NCBI RefSeq assembly: GCF_902502825.2
Contig: NZ_LR723672.1
Coordinates: 1-64,000, forward strand
DNA length: 64,000 nt
DNA from: Pseudorhizobium flavum
GTDB lineage: Bacteria > Pseudomonadota > Alphaproteobacteria > Rhizobiales > Rhizobiaceae
Direction of reading: 5' to 3'
In this document: in pieces, positions 1 to 9,176 of the stretch
How positions within the stretch are numbered: the first letter of the stretch is position 1
Layout of the letters: every line of letters begins with the position of its first letter
Made by a program: the position numbers and the translations under genes
The notes under the pieces: generated by a model
Seen by the model: the letters and a program-made list of their open reading frames with translations, nothing else
The model's database searches: none
What the model was told of the DNA's origin: nothing

Positions 1-1218
1 ATGGCGAACAGGACCGCGAAAATCAGCCGGATCGAAAAAATCGAACGCGTTTCGATTGATAAGACTATTGCTGATGATTCTGCGAAACTCAGCAGCAATC
101 TGCAGGAACTATCAGCGCGTCTGTTTTCACCTGACGAGCAAAAGGCGCTGAGACGTTTTAGTAGTACCGAAGCGGCAAAGTTGCTGGGCGTGACCGACAG
201 CTATGTCCGGCACCTGGCTTCACAGGAGGACACGGTCACGTCTGAGAAGACAGCGGGTGGTCGCCGAACGTTTTCTCTGTCGGAGATCAACACGATCCGG
301 CACATCTTAGGAAAGACTAAGCCCGCGTATCTTCCTGGACGGCGGGAAGGGGACCACCTGCAGGTCATAGCAGTCACTAACTTCAAGGGGGGATCTGGTA
401 AGACGACGTCGTCAACGCATCTCGCTCAGTATCTGGCGCTACGTGGCTATCGCGTGCTTGCCGTCGACCTTGATCCTCAGGCGTCGATGTCAGCCATGCT
501 TGGATATCAGCCGGAATTCGACGTTGGCGAAAACGAGACACTATTCGGAGCTATCCGATATGATGAGCTTCGTCGTCCAGTAGGAGAGGTGGTTCGGAAG
601 ACTTATTTCCCCGGACTTGATCTAATCCCGGGCAATCTCGAATTGCATGAATTTGAGCACGATACCCCCAGGGCTCTTGCCGAGCGCAGCAGCTCGGAGA
701 CCGACATGTTCTTTCTCAGGGTAGGGAAGGCGTTAAGCGATCTTTCCGATCGGTACGACGTCGTTGTCATAGACTGCCCGCCAACTCTGGGATTTTTGAC
801 GCTGTCAGCGCTGTGCGCGGCAACTGCGGTGTTAATAACTGTGCATCCTCAGATGCTGGACGTGGCATCAATGAACCAGTTCCTGGCTATGACCTCTGAT
901 CTCCTCTCTGTGGTTAAGGAAGCAGGTGGCAACCTGGAATACGATTGGATGCGCTATCTCGTCACCCGCTACGAGCCGAACGACGGCCCGCAAGCGCAAA
1001 TCGTCGCCTTCTTGCGAAGTTTGTTTGGCGAGCGTGTCCTCACCTCAATGATGGTGAAATCAACTGCGATCTCTGATGCGGGCCTCTCAAAGCAGACGAT
1101 TTATGAGGCGGCGCGAGAGTCAATGAACCGGCAGACATACGACCGTGCTGTGGAGGCGATGGACGGGGTCAACTTTGAAATCGAGAACCTACTCAAGAGT
1201 TCATGGGGGCGTGCATGA
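1..1218 (+). CDS. repA: plasmid partitioning protein RepA (ParA-type ATPase)
   Basis: This 405-residue protein is the ParA-family ATPase of a repABC plasmid operon. It segregates the plasmid with RepB and its centromere-like sites, and with RepB it normally represses its own operon. The deviant Walker A motif KGGSGKTT is at about residues 129-136, followed by VDLDPQAS near 155 and the Walker B-like VVVIDCPPT near 255. A MerR-like HTH segment (SSTEAAKLLGVTDSYVRHLA) lies near residues 54-73, as usual in RepA. Length is normal for the family. The ATG is the first base of the window, so upstream regulatory DNA is not visible. The stop codon overlaps repB by four bases (ATGA at 1215), which implies translational coupling. 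The assignment is secure. Confidence 0.97.
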   Translation: MANRTAKISRIEKIERVSIDKTIADDSAKLSSNLQELSARLFSPDEQKALRRFSSTEAAKLLGVTDSYVRHLASQEDTVTSEKTAGGRRTFSLSEINTIRHILGKTKPAYLPGRREGDHLQVIAVTNFKGGSGKTTSSTHLAQYLALRGYRVLAVDLDPQASMSAMLGYQPEFDVGENETLFGAIRYDELRRPVGEVVRKTYFPGLDLIPGNLELHEFEHDTPRALAERSSSETDMFFLRVGKALSDLSDRYDVVVIDCPPTLGFLTLSALCAATAVLITVHPQMLDVASMNQFLAMTSDLLSVVKEAGGNLEYDWMRYLVTRYEPNDGPQAQIVAFLRSLFGERVLTSMMVKSTAISDAGLSKQTIYEAARESMNRQTYDRAVEAMDGVNFEIENLLKSSWGRA

Positions 1219-2213
1219 AGGGCCGCGATATCCTGAAGAACATGGTGAGCTCGTCTGGCGGCGAATCAACCAAGGCGCCTATTCAAGCGCAGTCTCCTCA
1301 CAAACCAGCGGGAGCAGTTCGAGCCATGAACCTCTCGCTCGGTCGACTCAGTGATGAGGCCGCTGCGGCAAAGGAGCTTCGCTCTGCGCTTGCAGCTGGT
1401 GATAAAGTTGTGGAGCTAAGTCCCGCTCAAATCGAAGCCTCGTTCATTCGGGATCGTATCCCGACTGAGCATGATCCCGCCCTGCAAGAACTCATCTCGT
1501 CCATGAGGGAAAGCGGACAGCAAGTTCCCATCTTAGTTCGTCCGCATCCATCAAAGGAAAACCACTATCAGGCGGCATATGGCCATCGAAGATTGCGCGC
1601 GGCGGTAATTCTGGATCGCCCAATCAAGGCAATCGTGCGCCAACTTTCGGACGATGAACTGATCGTCGCACAAGGGCAAGAAAACGGTCCCCGCGTCGAT
1701 CTCAGCTTCATAGAGCGAGCCCTCTTTGCGAAACATCTCGAGCTGCATGGTTTTGACCGGGACAGGATTTCCCAGGTTCTGTCAGTGGACAAACCTGAAA
1801 TTTCCCGTCTGTTGCAAGTTGCTGACGCTATCCCAGAACAAATAATCCTCGCTATAGGGCCAGCCGCAAAGGTGGGGCGACCTCGCTGGTTGGCGTTCGC
1901 CGATCTCTTGAAGGACAAGGCAGCTTTCGGAAGGATCACTAAAGCGATTGGCGAGGCCGAGTTCACATCAATTGATTCGAACGAGCGATTTAGGCGTCTC
2001 TGGCTAAGCGGGCAGGCACCGAAAGCTTCGAAAGAAAACAGTCGAGGACAGATTCGCACTCGGAAGGGGCTTGTTCTGGCAGCTGTTGAGCGGACGTCAA
2101 AAGGCTCAAAAATCACTATCACATCAAGAGCGTTCGCGGAGTTCCTTGACGCTAAGATGAGCGATCTCGTCGAACAGTTCGATCGGGAAAATTCTAGCCA
2201 AACAGCCAATTAG
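1215..2213 (+). CDS. repB: plasmid partitioning protein RepB (ParB-type)
   Basis: RepB is the ParB-like DNA-binding partner of RepA. It binds parS palindromes and couples them to the RepA ATPase. The ParB nuclease-like core is visible around residues 75-130, with PILVRP and the YGHRRLRAAVIL segment, followed by an HTH region that includes RISQVLSVDKPEISRLLQVA. I chose ATG 1215 (protein MKGRDILKNM, 332 aa) because it overlaps the repA stop in an ATGA and matches the usual RepB N-terminus. An in-frame ATG at 1203 would add four residues. A likely parS palindrome lies immediately downstream, and an antisense RNA gene separates repB from repC. Length and order are typical of alphaproteobacterial repABC cassettes. 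Confidence 0.95.
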   Translation: MKGRDILKNMVSSSGGESTKAPIQAQSPHKPAGAVRAMNLSLGRLSDEAAAAKELRSALAAGDKVVELSPAQIEASFIRDRIPTEHDPALQELISSMRESGQQVPILVRPHPSKENHYQAAYGHRRLRAAVILDRPIKAIVRQLSDDELIVAQGQENGPRVDLSFIERALFAKHLELHGFDRDRISQVLSVDKPEISRLLQVADAIPEQIILAIGPAAKVGRPRWLAFADLLKDKAAFGRITKAIGEAEFTSIDSNERFRRLWLSGQAPKASKENSRGQIRTRKGLVLAAVERTSKGSKITITSRAFAEFLDAKMSDLVEQFDRENSSQTAN

Positions 2214-2215
2214 CA

Positions 2216-2235
2216 TGATTGTCAGCTGACAATCA
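2216..2235. promoter_or_regulatory. parS partition site (20-bp perfect palindrome)
   Basis: TGATTGTCAGCTGACAATCA is a perfect 20-bp palindrome beginning three bases after the repB stop codon. Its core TTGTCAGCTGACAA fits the repABC parS consensus, a 16-bp palindrome centred on CAGCTG-like sequence. In this plasmid family such sites often sit in the repB-repC intergenic region or next to the operon and are bound by RepB. Binding is inferred; the palindrome is directly seen. Confidence 0.85.
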
Positions 2236-2262
2236 CTTGTGAAACCAGGAGACCAGACCAGC

Positions 2263-2318
2263 AAAAGAAAAAGGCCCCCAGAACGTCGCCGTCGTGGAAG
2301 CCCTTCTCATCGTGTAGC
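2263..2318 (-). ncRNA. counter-transcribed antisense RNA (ctRNA, incompatibility determinant)
   Basis: repABC plasmids carry a small antisense RNA between repB and repC that limits RepC synthesis and determines incompatibility. On the minus strand a strong intrinsic terminator is visible: a 30-base hairpin (2273-2302, about 12 pairs with a GCGA loop) followed by a T-rich tract at 2263-2272. A plausible minus-strand promoter lies upstream, with -35 TTGACT at 2348-2353 and -10 GATTCT at 2325-2330, 17-bp spacing. This predicts an RNA of about 55-60 nt, the usual size. The exact 5' end is an estimate. Confidence 0.75.
2273..2302 (-). terminator. intrinsic terminator of the ctRNA
   Basis: On the minus strand this 30-base segment folds as GGCUUCCA pairing with UGGGGGCC (partly G-U), then a C-C mismatch, then GACG pairing with CGUU and a GCGA loop. 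A UUUUUCUUUU tract follows. This is a textbook Rho-independent terminator and it marks the end of the antisense RNA. Confidence 0.8.
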
Positions 2319-2411
2319 AACTAGAGAATCGCATTTCCCCGAATCCCAGTCAAGAGTCTAGGGCGCCAATTTGGTGAGCAATTTTCTTTTGCCTTATTGA
2401 AGGCTGAGATA

Positions 2412-3650
2412 ATGCAAAGTGGAAATGTGACGACGCCCTTTGGGCGGCGGCCGGCTGTGCTTGCTCTTGTAAAGAGACAGCTCCAGACGTCCGAGACGAA
2501 ACCAAACCGCCCGGTTGAAAAATGGAAGGTGTTTCGCGACGCCTGTGAGGCCCGTGAACGCCTCGGCCTCCAGGATAGGGCGCTGACTGTGCTGGACGCA
2601 TTGCTGACGTTTTATCCAGAGAGCGAGCTCAACTGCGATAGTGGATTGGTGGTCTTTCCATCCAATGCTCAGCTGTCTGTCAGAGCGCACGGCATAACCG
2701 GAACGACCTTGCGGCGGCATTTGGCTGCCTTGGTCGAAGCCGGGCTCATCCAGCGCAAGGATAGTCCGAACGGCAAGCGCTACGCTCACCGGGACAAGGG
2801 TGGCGATATCGAGCAGGCTTTTGGATTCGATCTTTCTCCACTTTTGGCTCGCGCTGCGGAACTTGCAGGTCTGGCACAGGAAGTCGCTGCCGAGCGCCTG
2901 CAGTTCAGACGAGCCAAAGAGGCGCTGACTATCTGCCGGCGTGATGTACGCAAGCTAATTTCCGCCGCGATGGAGGAGGGGGCCGACGGCGACTGGGAAG
3001 CCATCGAAGACATGTATGTCGGCATTGTCAGCCGACTCCCCCGCAATCCTGACCGTCGCCAGGTGGAGGCAATCCTCGACGAGATGCAGCTTTTGCGCAC
3101 CGAAATCCTCAACCTTCTGGAAAATCAGTTAGATTCTCAAAATATGGACGGCAATGCTGTTCAAAATGGCTGTCACATACAGAATTCAAAACCCGAATCC
3201 ATCTATGAACTTGAACCTAGCTCTGGAAAAGAGCAGGGCGGAGCCGTCGAGCTGGAAGTAGCACCCAAAGCGGTTGCTCAGCCGTTGGCAAAGCCGGAAC
3301 AGATGAAGGCGTTCCCGCTGTCGATGGTCCTGAAAGCCTGCCCGCAGATTTCGGACTACGGGCCCGGGGGCACGATCTCCCATTGGCGCGAGCTGATGGG
3401 CGCCGCGGTGGTGGTACGATCAATGCTTGGCGTCAGCCCGTCGGCTTACCAGGAAGCTTGCGAGGTGATGGGGCCGGAGAACGCGGCGGTTGCCATGGCT
3501 GCAATCTTGGAGAGGGCAGGGCATATCAACTCGGCAGGTGGATATCTCCGCGATCTCACGCGCCGAGCGAGGGCAGGGGAGTTCGGGCTGGGACCGGTGC
3601 TGATGTCACTGATGCGTGCCAATGCGAACGGCGATCGTAAAACGGGGTGA
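2412..3650 (+). CDS. repC: replication initiator RepC
   Basis: RepC is the initiator of repABC plasmids and the origin normally lies inside its gene. The protein begins MQSGNVTTPFGRRP, the conserved RepC N-terminus, so I chose ATG 2412 rather than the in-frame TTG at 2397; an AAGG motif lies about nine bases upstream. The winged-helix DNA-binding region covers roughly residues 60-130 (RAHGITGTTLRRHLAALVEAG). The C-terminal domain carries the typical GGTISHWRELMGAAVVVRSM and the AAILERAGHINSAGGYLRDL segment. Length (412 aa) is normal. Expression should be limited by the antisense RNA upstream. The variable linker at residues 230-300 is the usual poorly conserved part. Confidence 0.96.
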   Translation: MQSGNVTTPFGRRPAVLALVKRQLQTSETKPNRPVEKWKVFRDACEARERLGLQDRALTVLDALLTFYPESELNCDSGLVVFPSNAQLSVRAHGITGTTLRRHLAALVEAGLIQRKDSPNGKRYAHRDKGGDIEQAFGFDLSPLLARAAELAGLAQEVAAERLQFRRAKEALTICRRDVRKLISAAMEEGADGDWEAIEDMYVGIVSRLPRNPDRRQVEAILDEMQLLRTEILNLLENQLDSQNMDGNAVQNGCHIQNSKPESIYELEPSSGKEQGGAVELEVAPKAVAQPLAKPEQMKAFPLSMVLKACPQISDYGPGGTISHWRELMGAAVVVRSMLGVSPSAYQEACEVMGPENAAVAMAAILERAGHINSAGGYLRDLTRRARAGEFGLGPVLMSLMRANANGDRKTG

Positions 3651-3756
3651 CCAGGTTATGCCGACGCACCGGGTCTTGGACTCGATGGAATAGACCTCAG
3701 GCACGAGGCACCATTCGTTCCCAAATTGCCACCACTTTACGACGGTTTTCCGTCCT

Positions 3757-4371
3757 TTAATCGTCTGTTGGTGTTTCAACCTTGGATGATTTACGACCTG
3801 GTGGCCGGCCAGGAGGACGGCCTTTCCTGCTGACTCTCGCGGCTTTTCTAGCCACTCGTTGGCGTTCAGCCTCAGCTTGTGCTTCAGCCTCCGCTTCCGC
3901 TTCTTTCCGAGCCTCAAGAACATCCTTAGGCGTCAGTTGGCCAACTATACCGATCAAACTGCGTATGGTGTCGTGCGGGAGGTCATGAATGAGCCTGAAG
4001 AGTTCAACCCGATCATCGGACTCTTCAGGATTGTTGCCGTAGAGATGAGGTGCCGCGGCATGAAGCATTTGCATCGGCAGGAACCCGAGGAGCTCGGAAA
4101 GGTGAATCATTCGAGAGACGGTCAGGCGCGAAATGTTCAGTTCGTAGCGGCTATAGACCACTCGAGCGAGACCAGCCAGGGTCGCGAAATCACTCTGGGT
4201 CAGACCAGTTTCTAAGCGTTGGGACTGTAGGAATGCGGATAGCTTTGCGTCAATCTCGCCGAAGCTGACTATGCCGTCCAAACCCTCACGGCGGTACAAG
4301 GATCTCTGGAAATCTGGATCTGTAGTCTCAACCAGTTCTCTTGATTTGATATGGTCGGATAGTCTCCGCAC
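3757..4371 (-). CDS. XRE-family HTH regulator with AT-hook-like tail
   Basis: This 204-residue protein has a Cro/C1-type HTH at about residues 45-100 (LSAFLQSQRLETGLTQSDFATL through RMIHLSELLGFLP). A helical middle section (LIGIVGQLTPKDVLEARKEA) leads to an alanine/glutamate-rich coiled segment at about 155-175. The C-terminus holds two GRPPGRPPGRK-like repeats, resembling AT-hooks that bind the minor groove. The start is GTG at 4371; no strong ribosome-binding site is obvious, so the start is uncertain. It lies convergent with repC, 106 bp downstream. The target is unknown. A role in plasmid replication or copy control is possible but is only inferred from position. Confidence 0.75.
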   Translation of the reverse strand: MRRLSDHIKSRELVETTDPDFQRSLYRREGLDGIVSFGEIDAKLSAFLQSQRLETGLTQSDFATLAGLARVVYSRYELNISRLTVSRMIHLSELLGFLPMQMLHAAAPHLYGNNPEESDDRVELFRLIHDLPHDTIRSLIGIVGQLTPKDVLEARKEAEAEAEAQAEAERQRVARKAARVSRKGRPPGRPPGRKSSKVETPTDD

Positions 4372-4658
4372 GTCGGCATTCCCTCAGTCCCCAATTCCGC
4401 CTGGGGCGGATATCGTGCACAAGTAATTCCCCACAAGGCACTGTCATTCAACAACCACGGCGCTACAATGCTGCCAACTGGCAGTTGAGGCGGGCTCACA
4501 CTCCGCTTAGATCGATGCGGAATTTCGGACTTCCCAAAGCTCCTTCAGGGTCGGTATCTCCATCAAAAATCTCAGCACCTTCCTGGCTGCTATGATGTTG
4601 TAGGGGAACATCCCAATGGAGGAGTGTCCACAATTGAGCTGCAGAAGCTCTGGTGGCC

Positions 4659-4667
4659 GTCCGCGTA
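4659..4667. repeat. 9-bp target site duplication, left copy
   Basis: GTCCGCGTA directly abuts the left inverted repeat of the IS256-family element and is repeated at 6085-6093 next to the right end. IS256-family elements usually duplicate 8-9 bp. Confidence 0.9.
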
Positions 4668-6084
4668 GATCGTGTCCCGCCGAGTGGTGTAGCTGGGTGA
4701 TAGCGAAGCCGCTCGCGAGTGCACCCTCCAAGGTGCTGTAGGGAGCGGGCGGCGTAGCGGTGGTCACCAGTGTTTTCCGGTAGGGTCGGGTTGCTTATGA
4801 CCAACCTGAGGGACACCACCGATGACCGACGACATGATGAACCTGCGCTCACTCGTTGAGAAGAGCGCCGACGCCGATTTGCTGCGCGAGATGATCGGCT
4901 TCGCTGCCGAAAAGCTGATGGCGCTGGAGGTCAGCACGAAGACTGGCGCGGGCTATGGCGAGAAGAATAGCTTCCGACTGGCCCAGCGCAACGGCTATCG
5001 CGACCGGGACTGGGAGACACGGGCGGGCACCGTTGAGCTGCGCATTCCGAAGCTTCGCACAGGCAGCTATTTCCCGAGCTTTCTCGAACCACGCCGCATG
5101 GCAGAGAAGGCCCTGACGGCAGTTATCCAAGAGGCCTATATCCAAGGCGTCTCGACCCGATCCGTCGATGACCTCGTTAAGGCCATGGGCATGTCGGGCA
5201 TCTCCAAGAGCCAGGTATCCCGGCTCTGCGAGGAGATCGACGAGAAGGTGAAGGCCTTCCTCGACAGGCCCATCGAAGGGGAATGGCCCTACCTTTGGAT
5301 CGATGCGACCTACCTCAAGGTCCGGCGCGGCGGGCGCATCGTCTCCGTCGCCGTCATCATCGCCGTCGGCGTCAACACCGACGGTCGACGCGAGGTGCTC
5401 GGTATGGAGATCGGCACATCCGAGGCCGAGGCGATCTGGACAGAGTTCCTGCGTAAGCTGACAAGGCGGGGTCTGTGTGGCGTCAAGCTCGTCGTCTCCG
5501 ATGCCCATGAGGGCATCAAAGCCGCAGTATCGAAGGTGCTCTCCGCCACCTGGCAGCGATGCCGTGTCCACTTCATGCGCAATGCTTTGGCCCATGCCGG
5601 GAAGAGCGGACGCCGTGTTGTCTCTGCCTTCATCGCCACGGCCTTTGCCCAAGACACGTCAGAGGCTGCAAGTACCCAATGGCGCAACGTCGCCGACCAG
5701 ATCAGGCCGAAGGTGCCCAAACTCGCCAGTCTCATGGACAGTGCCGAGCAAGACGTGCTCGCCTACATGACCTTTCCCAAGCAGCATTGGGCCAAACTCC
5801 ACTCGACAAACCCGATTGAGCGATTGAACGGTGAGATCAAGCGACGCACAGAGGTCGTCGGCATCTTCCCAAACGACGACGCCATCGTGCGCCTAGTCGG
5901 TGCGCTGCTGCTCGAACAGAACGACGAATGGGCCGTCCAGCGGTCCCGCTACATGACACTTGAGACAATCGCCACGATGAGCGATGATCCGCTCATCAGC
6001 CTGCCAGCCGCAAGCTGATCCATTCCCGGCTCTGTCCGGAAGCACGGCGACCGCCAAAGCTACACCACGCCGGGGGACACGATC
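4668..6084. mobile_element. IS256-family insertion sequence, 1417 bp
   Basis: The element is bounded by imperfect inverted repeats. The left end begins GATCGTGTCCC and contains GTGGTGTAGCT; the right end, read inward, begins GATCGTGTCCC and also contains GTGGTGTAGCT. The same 9-bp sequence GTCCGCGTA flanks both sides. It encodes one intact transposase (4822-6018). Intact ends, intact transposase and a perfect target duplication all point to a recent, probably still functional, insertion. Confidence 0.92.
4822..6018 (+). CDS. IS256-family transposase
   Basis: This 398-residue DDE transposase belongs to the IS256 (mutator-like) family. Characteristic segments are [20 protein letters not shown] near residues 55-75, the first catalytic Asp in [10 protein letters not shown] near 160, the second in VVSDAHEG near 230, the CRVHFMRN motif near 250, and the catalytic Glu in [13 protein letters not shown] near 335. 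Length is typical. It is the only gene of the IS element inserted in the alpha/beta hydrolase gene and looks intact. ATG 4822 is preceded by a GAGGG motif. Confidence 0.95.
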   Translation: MTDDMMNLRSLVEKSADADLLREMIGFAAEKLMALEVSTKTGAGYGEKNSFRLAQRNGYRDRDWETRAGTVELRIPKLRTGSYFPSFLEPRRMAEKALTAVIQEAYIQGVSTRSVDDLVKAMGMSGISKSQVSRLCEEIDEKVKAFLDRPIEGEWPYLWIDATYLKVRRGGRIVSVAVIIAVGVNTDGRREVLGMEIGTSEAEAIWTEFLRKLTRRGLCGVKLVVSDAHEGIKAAVSKVLSATWQRCRVHFMRNALAHAGKSGRRVVSAFIATAFAQDTSEAASTQWRNVADQIRPKVPKLASLMDSAEQDVLAYMTFPKQHWAKLHSTNPIERLNGEIKRRTEVVGIFPNDDAIVRLVGALLLEQNDEWAVQRSRYMTLETIATMSDDPLISLPAAS

Positions 6085-6093
6085 GTCCGCGTA
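6085..6093. repeat. 9-bp target site duplication, right copy
   Basis: GTCCGCGTA, identical to 4659-4667, directly follows the right inverted repeat of the IS256-family element. Confidence 0.9.
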
Positions 6094-7137
6094 AGCTAGT
6101 CAACTCGTGTATCAGGTGGCGCGCCCTCTCTGGACGCGCAATCGTATCGCGCTTCCCCTGCACGAACAGCAGTTCTAGCTCAGGACGCGAGAGCCAGAAA
6201 GTATGCATGTCGAGATTAATCAGGGTCCACGCCTTCCTCAAATCTTCAAGTGACATGGAGGGTTCAATCCGCCCTTTTAGGCGTTGCATGGTCTCTGAAG
6301 TCCAAATCAGCTCAGCAGGGCTTGGCGGTGTTACCATCAAGATGGCCTTATCGACTTTCTCTTCTTGAGCTGCCACCAGTCCGGCAACTGTGCCACCTAA
6401 ACACATGCCTACGACGGAAATCGTGCGGTACCTCTGACCTTTCAGCCAGCGAACAATTTTTCGGCCGTCCAACACCGCCTGCCTCATGGACCGAACAGTT
6501 CGGCCTACGCTGGCATTGAAAAATTGTTCTTCCGAACAATCGTTCGAGCCTCGGCTGAAATGATACGGCAAGGTGGCCTCGACAACAGTCATACCCCTCC
6601 TGGCGAAATATCTGGAGAACGCTGGATAGCGGTTGCGTGAGTACCAATGATGAAACACGACAAGCGCATGGTCTTTTGCTCCGCTCGCGGTCACAACGCA
6701 CTCAAAGACGTTGTTTTTCTGGTCAGATGTCTTGATGTCCGATTCAAAAATGACTCGGTGTGCATCTTGGTAGATCGGTTCAGCCGGCAAGAGGGGTGTG
6801 AAAAACGCTTCGGTTTCGCAAAGCGTCGTAACGGCCAAGTCGTGATCGCCATCGTTTACAACTGCCTCATTGACGGCGAATGCCAGGGAGCTGTCATGCG
6901 CGAAACCGATAGCGCTTTTGCTGATTCGTTCCTGACGTTGGAGTGACCGCTTGATGTGTTTGCGATCATAATGACGTGCGAGATAGCGAAACATAACTTT
7001 CTCCTGTTCGTCGCAGGTGCAAAATCCTCATAGGGTTGTTGCGGATGGAGGATCCTCAATGTCAGAGCTTGGGGGTAGTACCGGGCATGCTCATCATGAT
7101 GGAATACGACGGCAACACCCGGGGCTGATGGTCGCGT

Positions 7138-8787
7138 TTATGATGCGATGTCGAACGTTCCCTGGAATTCCGCATCCGAGTAGTATCTTAGCTTGTGCGC
7201 GACGATCGGGCGTCTTCCCGCCAGGAATAGCAACTGCACATGAGATGGCAGTGTTCGAATTTCATCCGACGTCAGCAGTGGGCGCGCGGTATGGTGCTGG
7301 CTGTAGGTAATTCCGGACTGCTCAGAATCAACTGAATGCGCCATCGTCCGGAACACGACGGTCTCTTGTCCTAGAAGCTCTGAAACGAGACGCGCGCTGT
7401 CGTGATCGTTAACTCCGAATACCTGAAGGACACCTGCATTTGATAGGAATGTCCCGGCCTTCTGCCCGTAGGTGGATCGCAACTGGTGAACGTCCTGCAG
7501 GATGGGCCAGAGTTGCACGCCGTATCCGGCCATGAGACCCATGGCGCGCTCAACGGGCGCTAGGTAACCGAGAGCTGCAAATTCATCCAGAAGGTAGAGG
7601 ACAGGTGTGTGTGGCTTCTCTGGCGTGCGCGCCATATCGAGGAGGCTCTGGGTCACAAGCAGACGTAGCCAGCGGGAATATGTTGAAAGGCGATCGGGCG
7701 GTAGGACTAGGAACACAGTCGTGTTCCGGCGCTTGAGATCGGCGAACGAAAAGTAACTCTCATCTAGCACTCGGTTCATGCGGGGACTGTCAAGGAAATG
7801 GGTGTGTCGCTGGGCCGCCGACAGAACGCCTGCCGCTTCTCGATCGGACTTGCCGAGATGACGGTTCGCTGCCCTAGCGATGAGTCCGCCGGCTTCGTTC
7901 ATATCTTGCATTTCTTTAAGCACAGCGGCGAACCGCTCAGGTGCTAGCGTCAGGTACTCACGCAGCGTGCCTAAATGGCGTCGTGTTGGGGGTTCGACTG
8001 CAACGATTCTAAGGATCAAGCCTGAGATTAGCGCTTTGGCTTCTTCGTTCCAGTGCGCCTCTCCTGTCATGCCCGGTTCATCGACGACGAGTGCATCGGC
8101 AAGAGTGCTGGCATCTTCGGCGACATCCAGGCCATCGGGATTAAGGATATCGAGCGGATTGTACGCGGACGAGCGGATACCTGTGACGCCGAATGGATCA
8201 AGGACGTGAACCGGTCCAAACCTCTCCCGGGCTCGGCTCGCGATCTTTGCATTCTCGCCCTTCGGGTCGATACACACAATCGAGCGGTCGGCAGTCAGCA
8301 AGTTCGGAATGATTGTGCCAACGCCTTTGCCGGTGCGTGTCGGGGCCATGGTGAGAAGATGGCTGGGCCCCGCATAACGGAGTATCTTGCCTGTCTTTGC
8401 ATCGCGTCCCATCAAGAGACCGTTGTCAGTGCGGACGAGAGGAGAGACTTCCTTGTCGGTGGCGAAGCGCGCTGAGCCGTGGGTATCGGTTTGGATGTCG
8501 CCAAAGTGCAGCAAGATGAGAGGGGCACACAAGAGCAGCAGGCCTAGCGGAATGCTCAGCGTGAAGAAAATGTTCAGGATGCTCCAGGAGAGCGTCTGCG
8601 GTTCGAAGCCTAGCTCCCTCGCTTTCAGGCTCAGCCAAAATCCGCCGATGATCACGACGCCGAGATAGGCAAGCAGGACCTTAAGACCAGTCGGCGTGAA
8701 AGCCTTTGCCAAGGCTGCCGAAATCGCCCAACCAGGATTGGCGAAAGCGAGACGCATCATGGTGCTATAGGCTCTGAAGAATCTCAC
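7138..8787 (-). CDS. traG: type IV coupling protein TraG/VirD4
   Basis: This 549-residue inner-membrane ATPase is a VirD4/TraG coupling protein. It links the relaxosome to a type IV secretion channel during conjugation. Two N-terminal membrane segments lie at about residues 35-55 and 70-95. The Walker A motif PTRTGKGVG is at 149-157, followed by the typical CIDPKGEN. Walker B (LYLLDEFAALG) is near residue 400, with the GYGVQLWPILQDVHQLRSTYG motif after it. It is shorter than the ~640-aa Ti-plasmid TraG, so it lacks part of the C-terminus. The start is GTG 8787 with a GAGGAG site eight bases upstream. It lies in the same direction as the TraD-like gene, opposite to traA. Confidence 0.92.
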   Translation of the reverse strand: MRFFRAYSTMMRLAFANPGWAISAALAKAFTPTGLKVLLAYLGVVIIGGFWLSLKARELGFEPQTLSWSILNIFFTLSIPLGLLLLCAPLILLHFGDIQTDTHGSARFATDKEVSPLVRTDNGLLMGRDAKTGKILRYAGPSHLLTMAPTRTGKGVGTIIPNLLTADRSIVCIDPKGENAKIASRARERFGPVHVLDPFGVTGIRSSAYNPLDILNPDGLDVAEDASTLADALVVDEPGMTGEAHWNEEAKALISGLILRIVAVEPPTRRHLGTLREYLTLAPERFAAVLKEMQDMNEAGGLIARAANRHLGKSDREAAGVLSAAQRHTHFLDSPRMNRVLDESYFSFADLKRRNTTVFLVLPPDRLSTYSRWLRLLVTQSLLDMARTPEKPHTPVLYLLDEFAALGYLAPVERAMGLMAGYGVQLWPILQDVHQLRSTYGQKAGTFLSNAGVLQVFGVNDHDSARLVSELLGQETVVFRTMAHSVDSEQSGITYSQHHTARPLLTSDEIRTLPSHVQLLFLAGRRPIVAHKLRYYSDAEFQGTFDIAS

Positions 8788-8915
8788 GGGCCGTACTCCT
8801 CAAATTCAGAGCTGCAGAATCAGTGAACTATGCAACCCCTTTTTGCAGTAGTCGAACTCCTCAATCAACTTTCTGGCCCGAGTTGGGCTTTGTCAGAGCA
8901 AAATGCGCCTGCCGG

Positions 8916-9173
8916 CTATTTCAGGATGTCATCGAACAAGGCCTTGTCATTGTCTCGGGTGAGAAAGCCTGGCAGCTCGCGGCGCAGCCAGTCTGCCAGG
9001 CGCGCACTGAACTCCGGGTCGTTTGCATTCTCGAGGCGATGCAGGACGAGGGCGCCGATGAGAACCTTGCGACGGGTATCGTTGGCGCGTTCCTGCTTGG
9101 AGAGCCTTGCTTTAAGAGCAGATCGCTGTGCATCAAGCTGAGCGAGACGTTCTTCGATGGATTTGCGAGCCAT
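8916..9173 (-). CDS. traD: TraD-like small conjugal transfer/mobilisation protein
   Basis: This 85-residue basic protein starts with a coiled segment (EERLAQLDAQRSALKARLSKQE) and continues with DTRRKVLIGALVLHRLEN. That resembles the small TraD/mobilisation proteins encoded beside oriT in rhizobial and Ti plasmids, where the DTRRK..GALV core is shared. I prefer ATG 9173 over the GTG directly before it. Its start follows the stop of the upstream gene by only a few bases, so the two are probably co-transcribed with traG. The family name is based on motif and position, so the symbol is moderately supported. Confidence 0.7.
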   Translation of the reverse strand: MARKSIEERLAQLDAQRSALKARLSKQERANDTRRKVLIGALVLHRLENANDPEFSARLADWLRRELPGFLTRDNDKALFDDILK

Positions 9174-9176
9174 CAC

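Larger units (their letters stand above)
4507..6994 (-). pseudogene. alpha/beta hydrolase with Cys nucleophile, interrupted by IS256-family element
   Basis: The gene starts at ATG 6994 behind an AGGAGA site and reads through residue 303, where the IS element at 4668-6084 interrupts it. Removing the IS and one copy of the 9-bp duplication rejoins the frame exactly with 4658-4507 and gives a 353-residue protein. The nucleophile motif is GMCLGG (Cys198), like the GxCxGG of dienelactone hydrolase rather than GxSxG. A likely acid is Asp283 (QGKRD), and the catalytic His315 (NCGHSS) lies after the insertion point. The insertion therefore separates the His from the nucleophile and should inactivate the enzyme. 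The native substrate is unknown. The rest of the reading frame looks undamaged, so the insertion is probably recent. Confidence 0.85.

Noticed and set aside
4849..5652. 267-codon minus-strand frame inside the IS256-family transposase
   Set aside because: It is antisense to an intact transposase; the Asp/Gly-rich segment is a codon-bias artefact.
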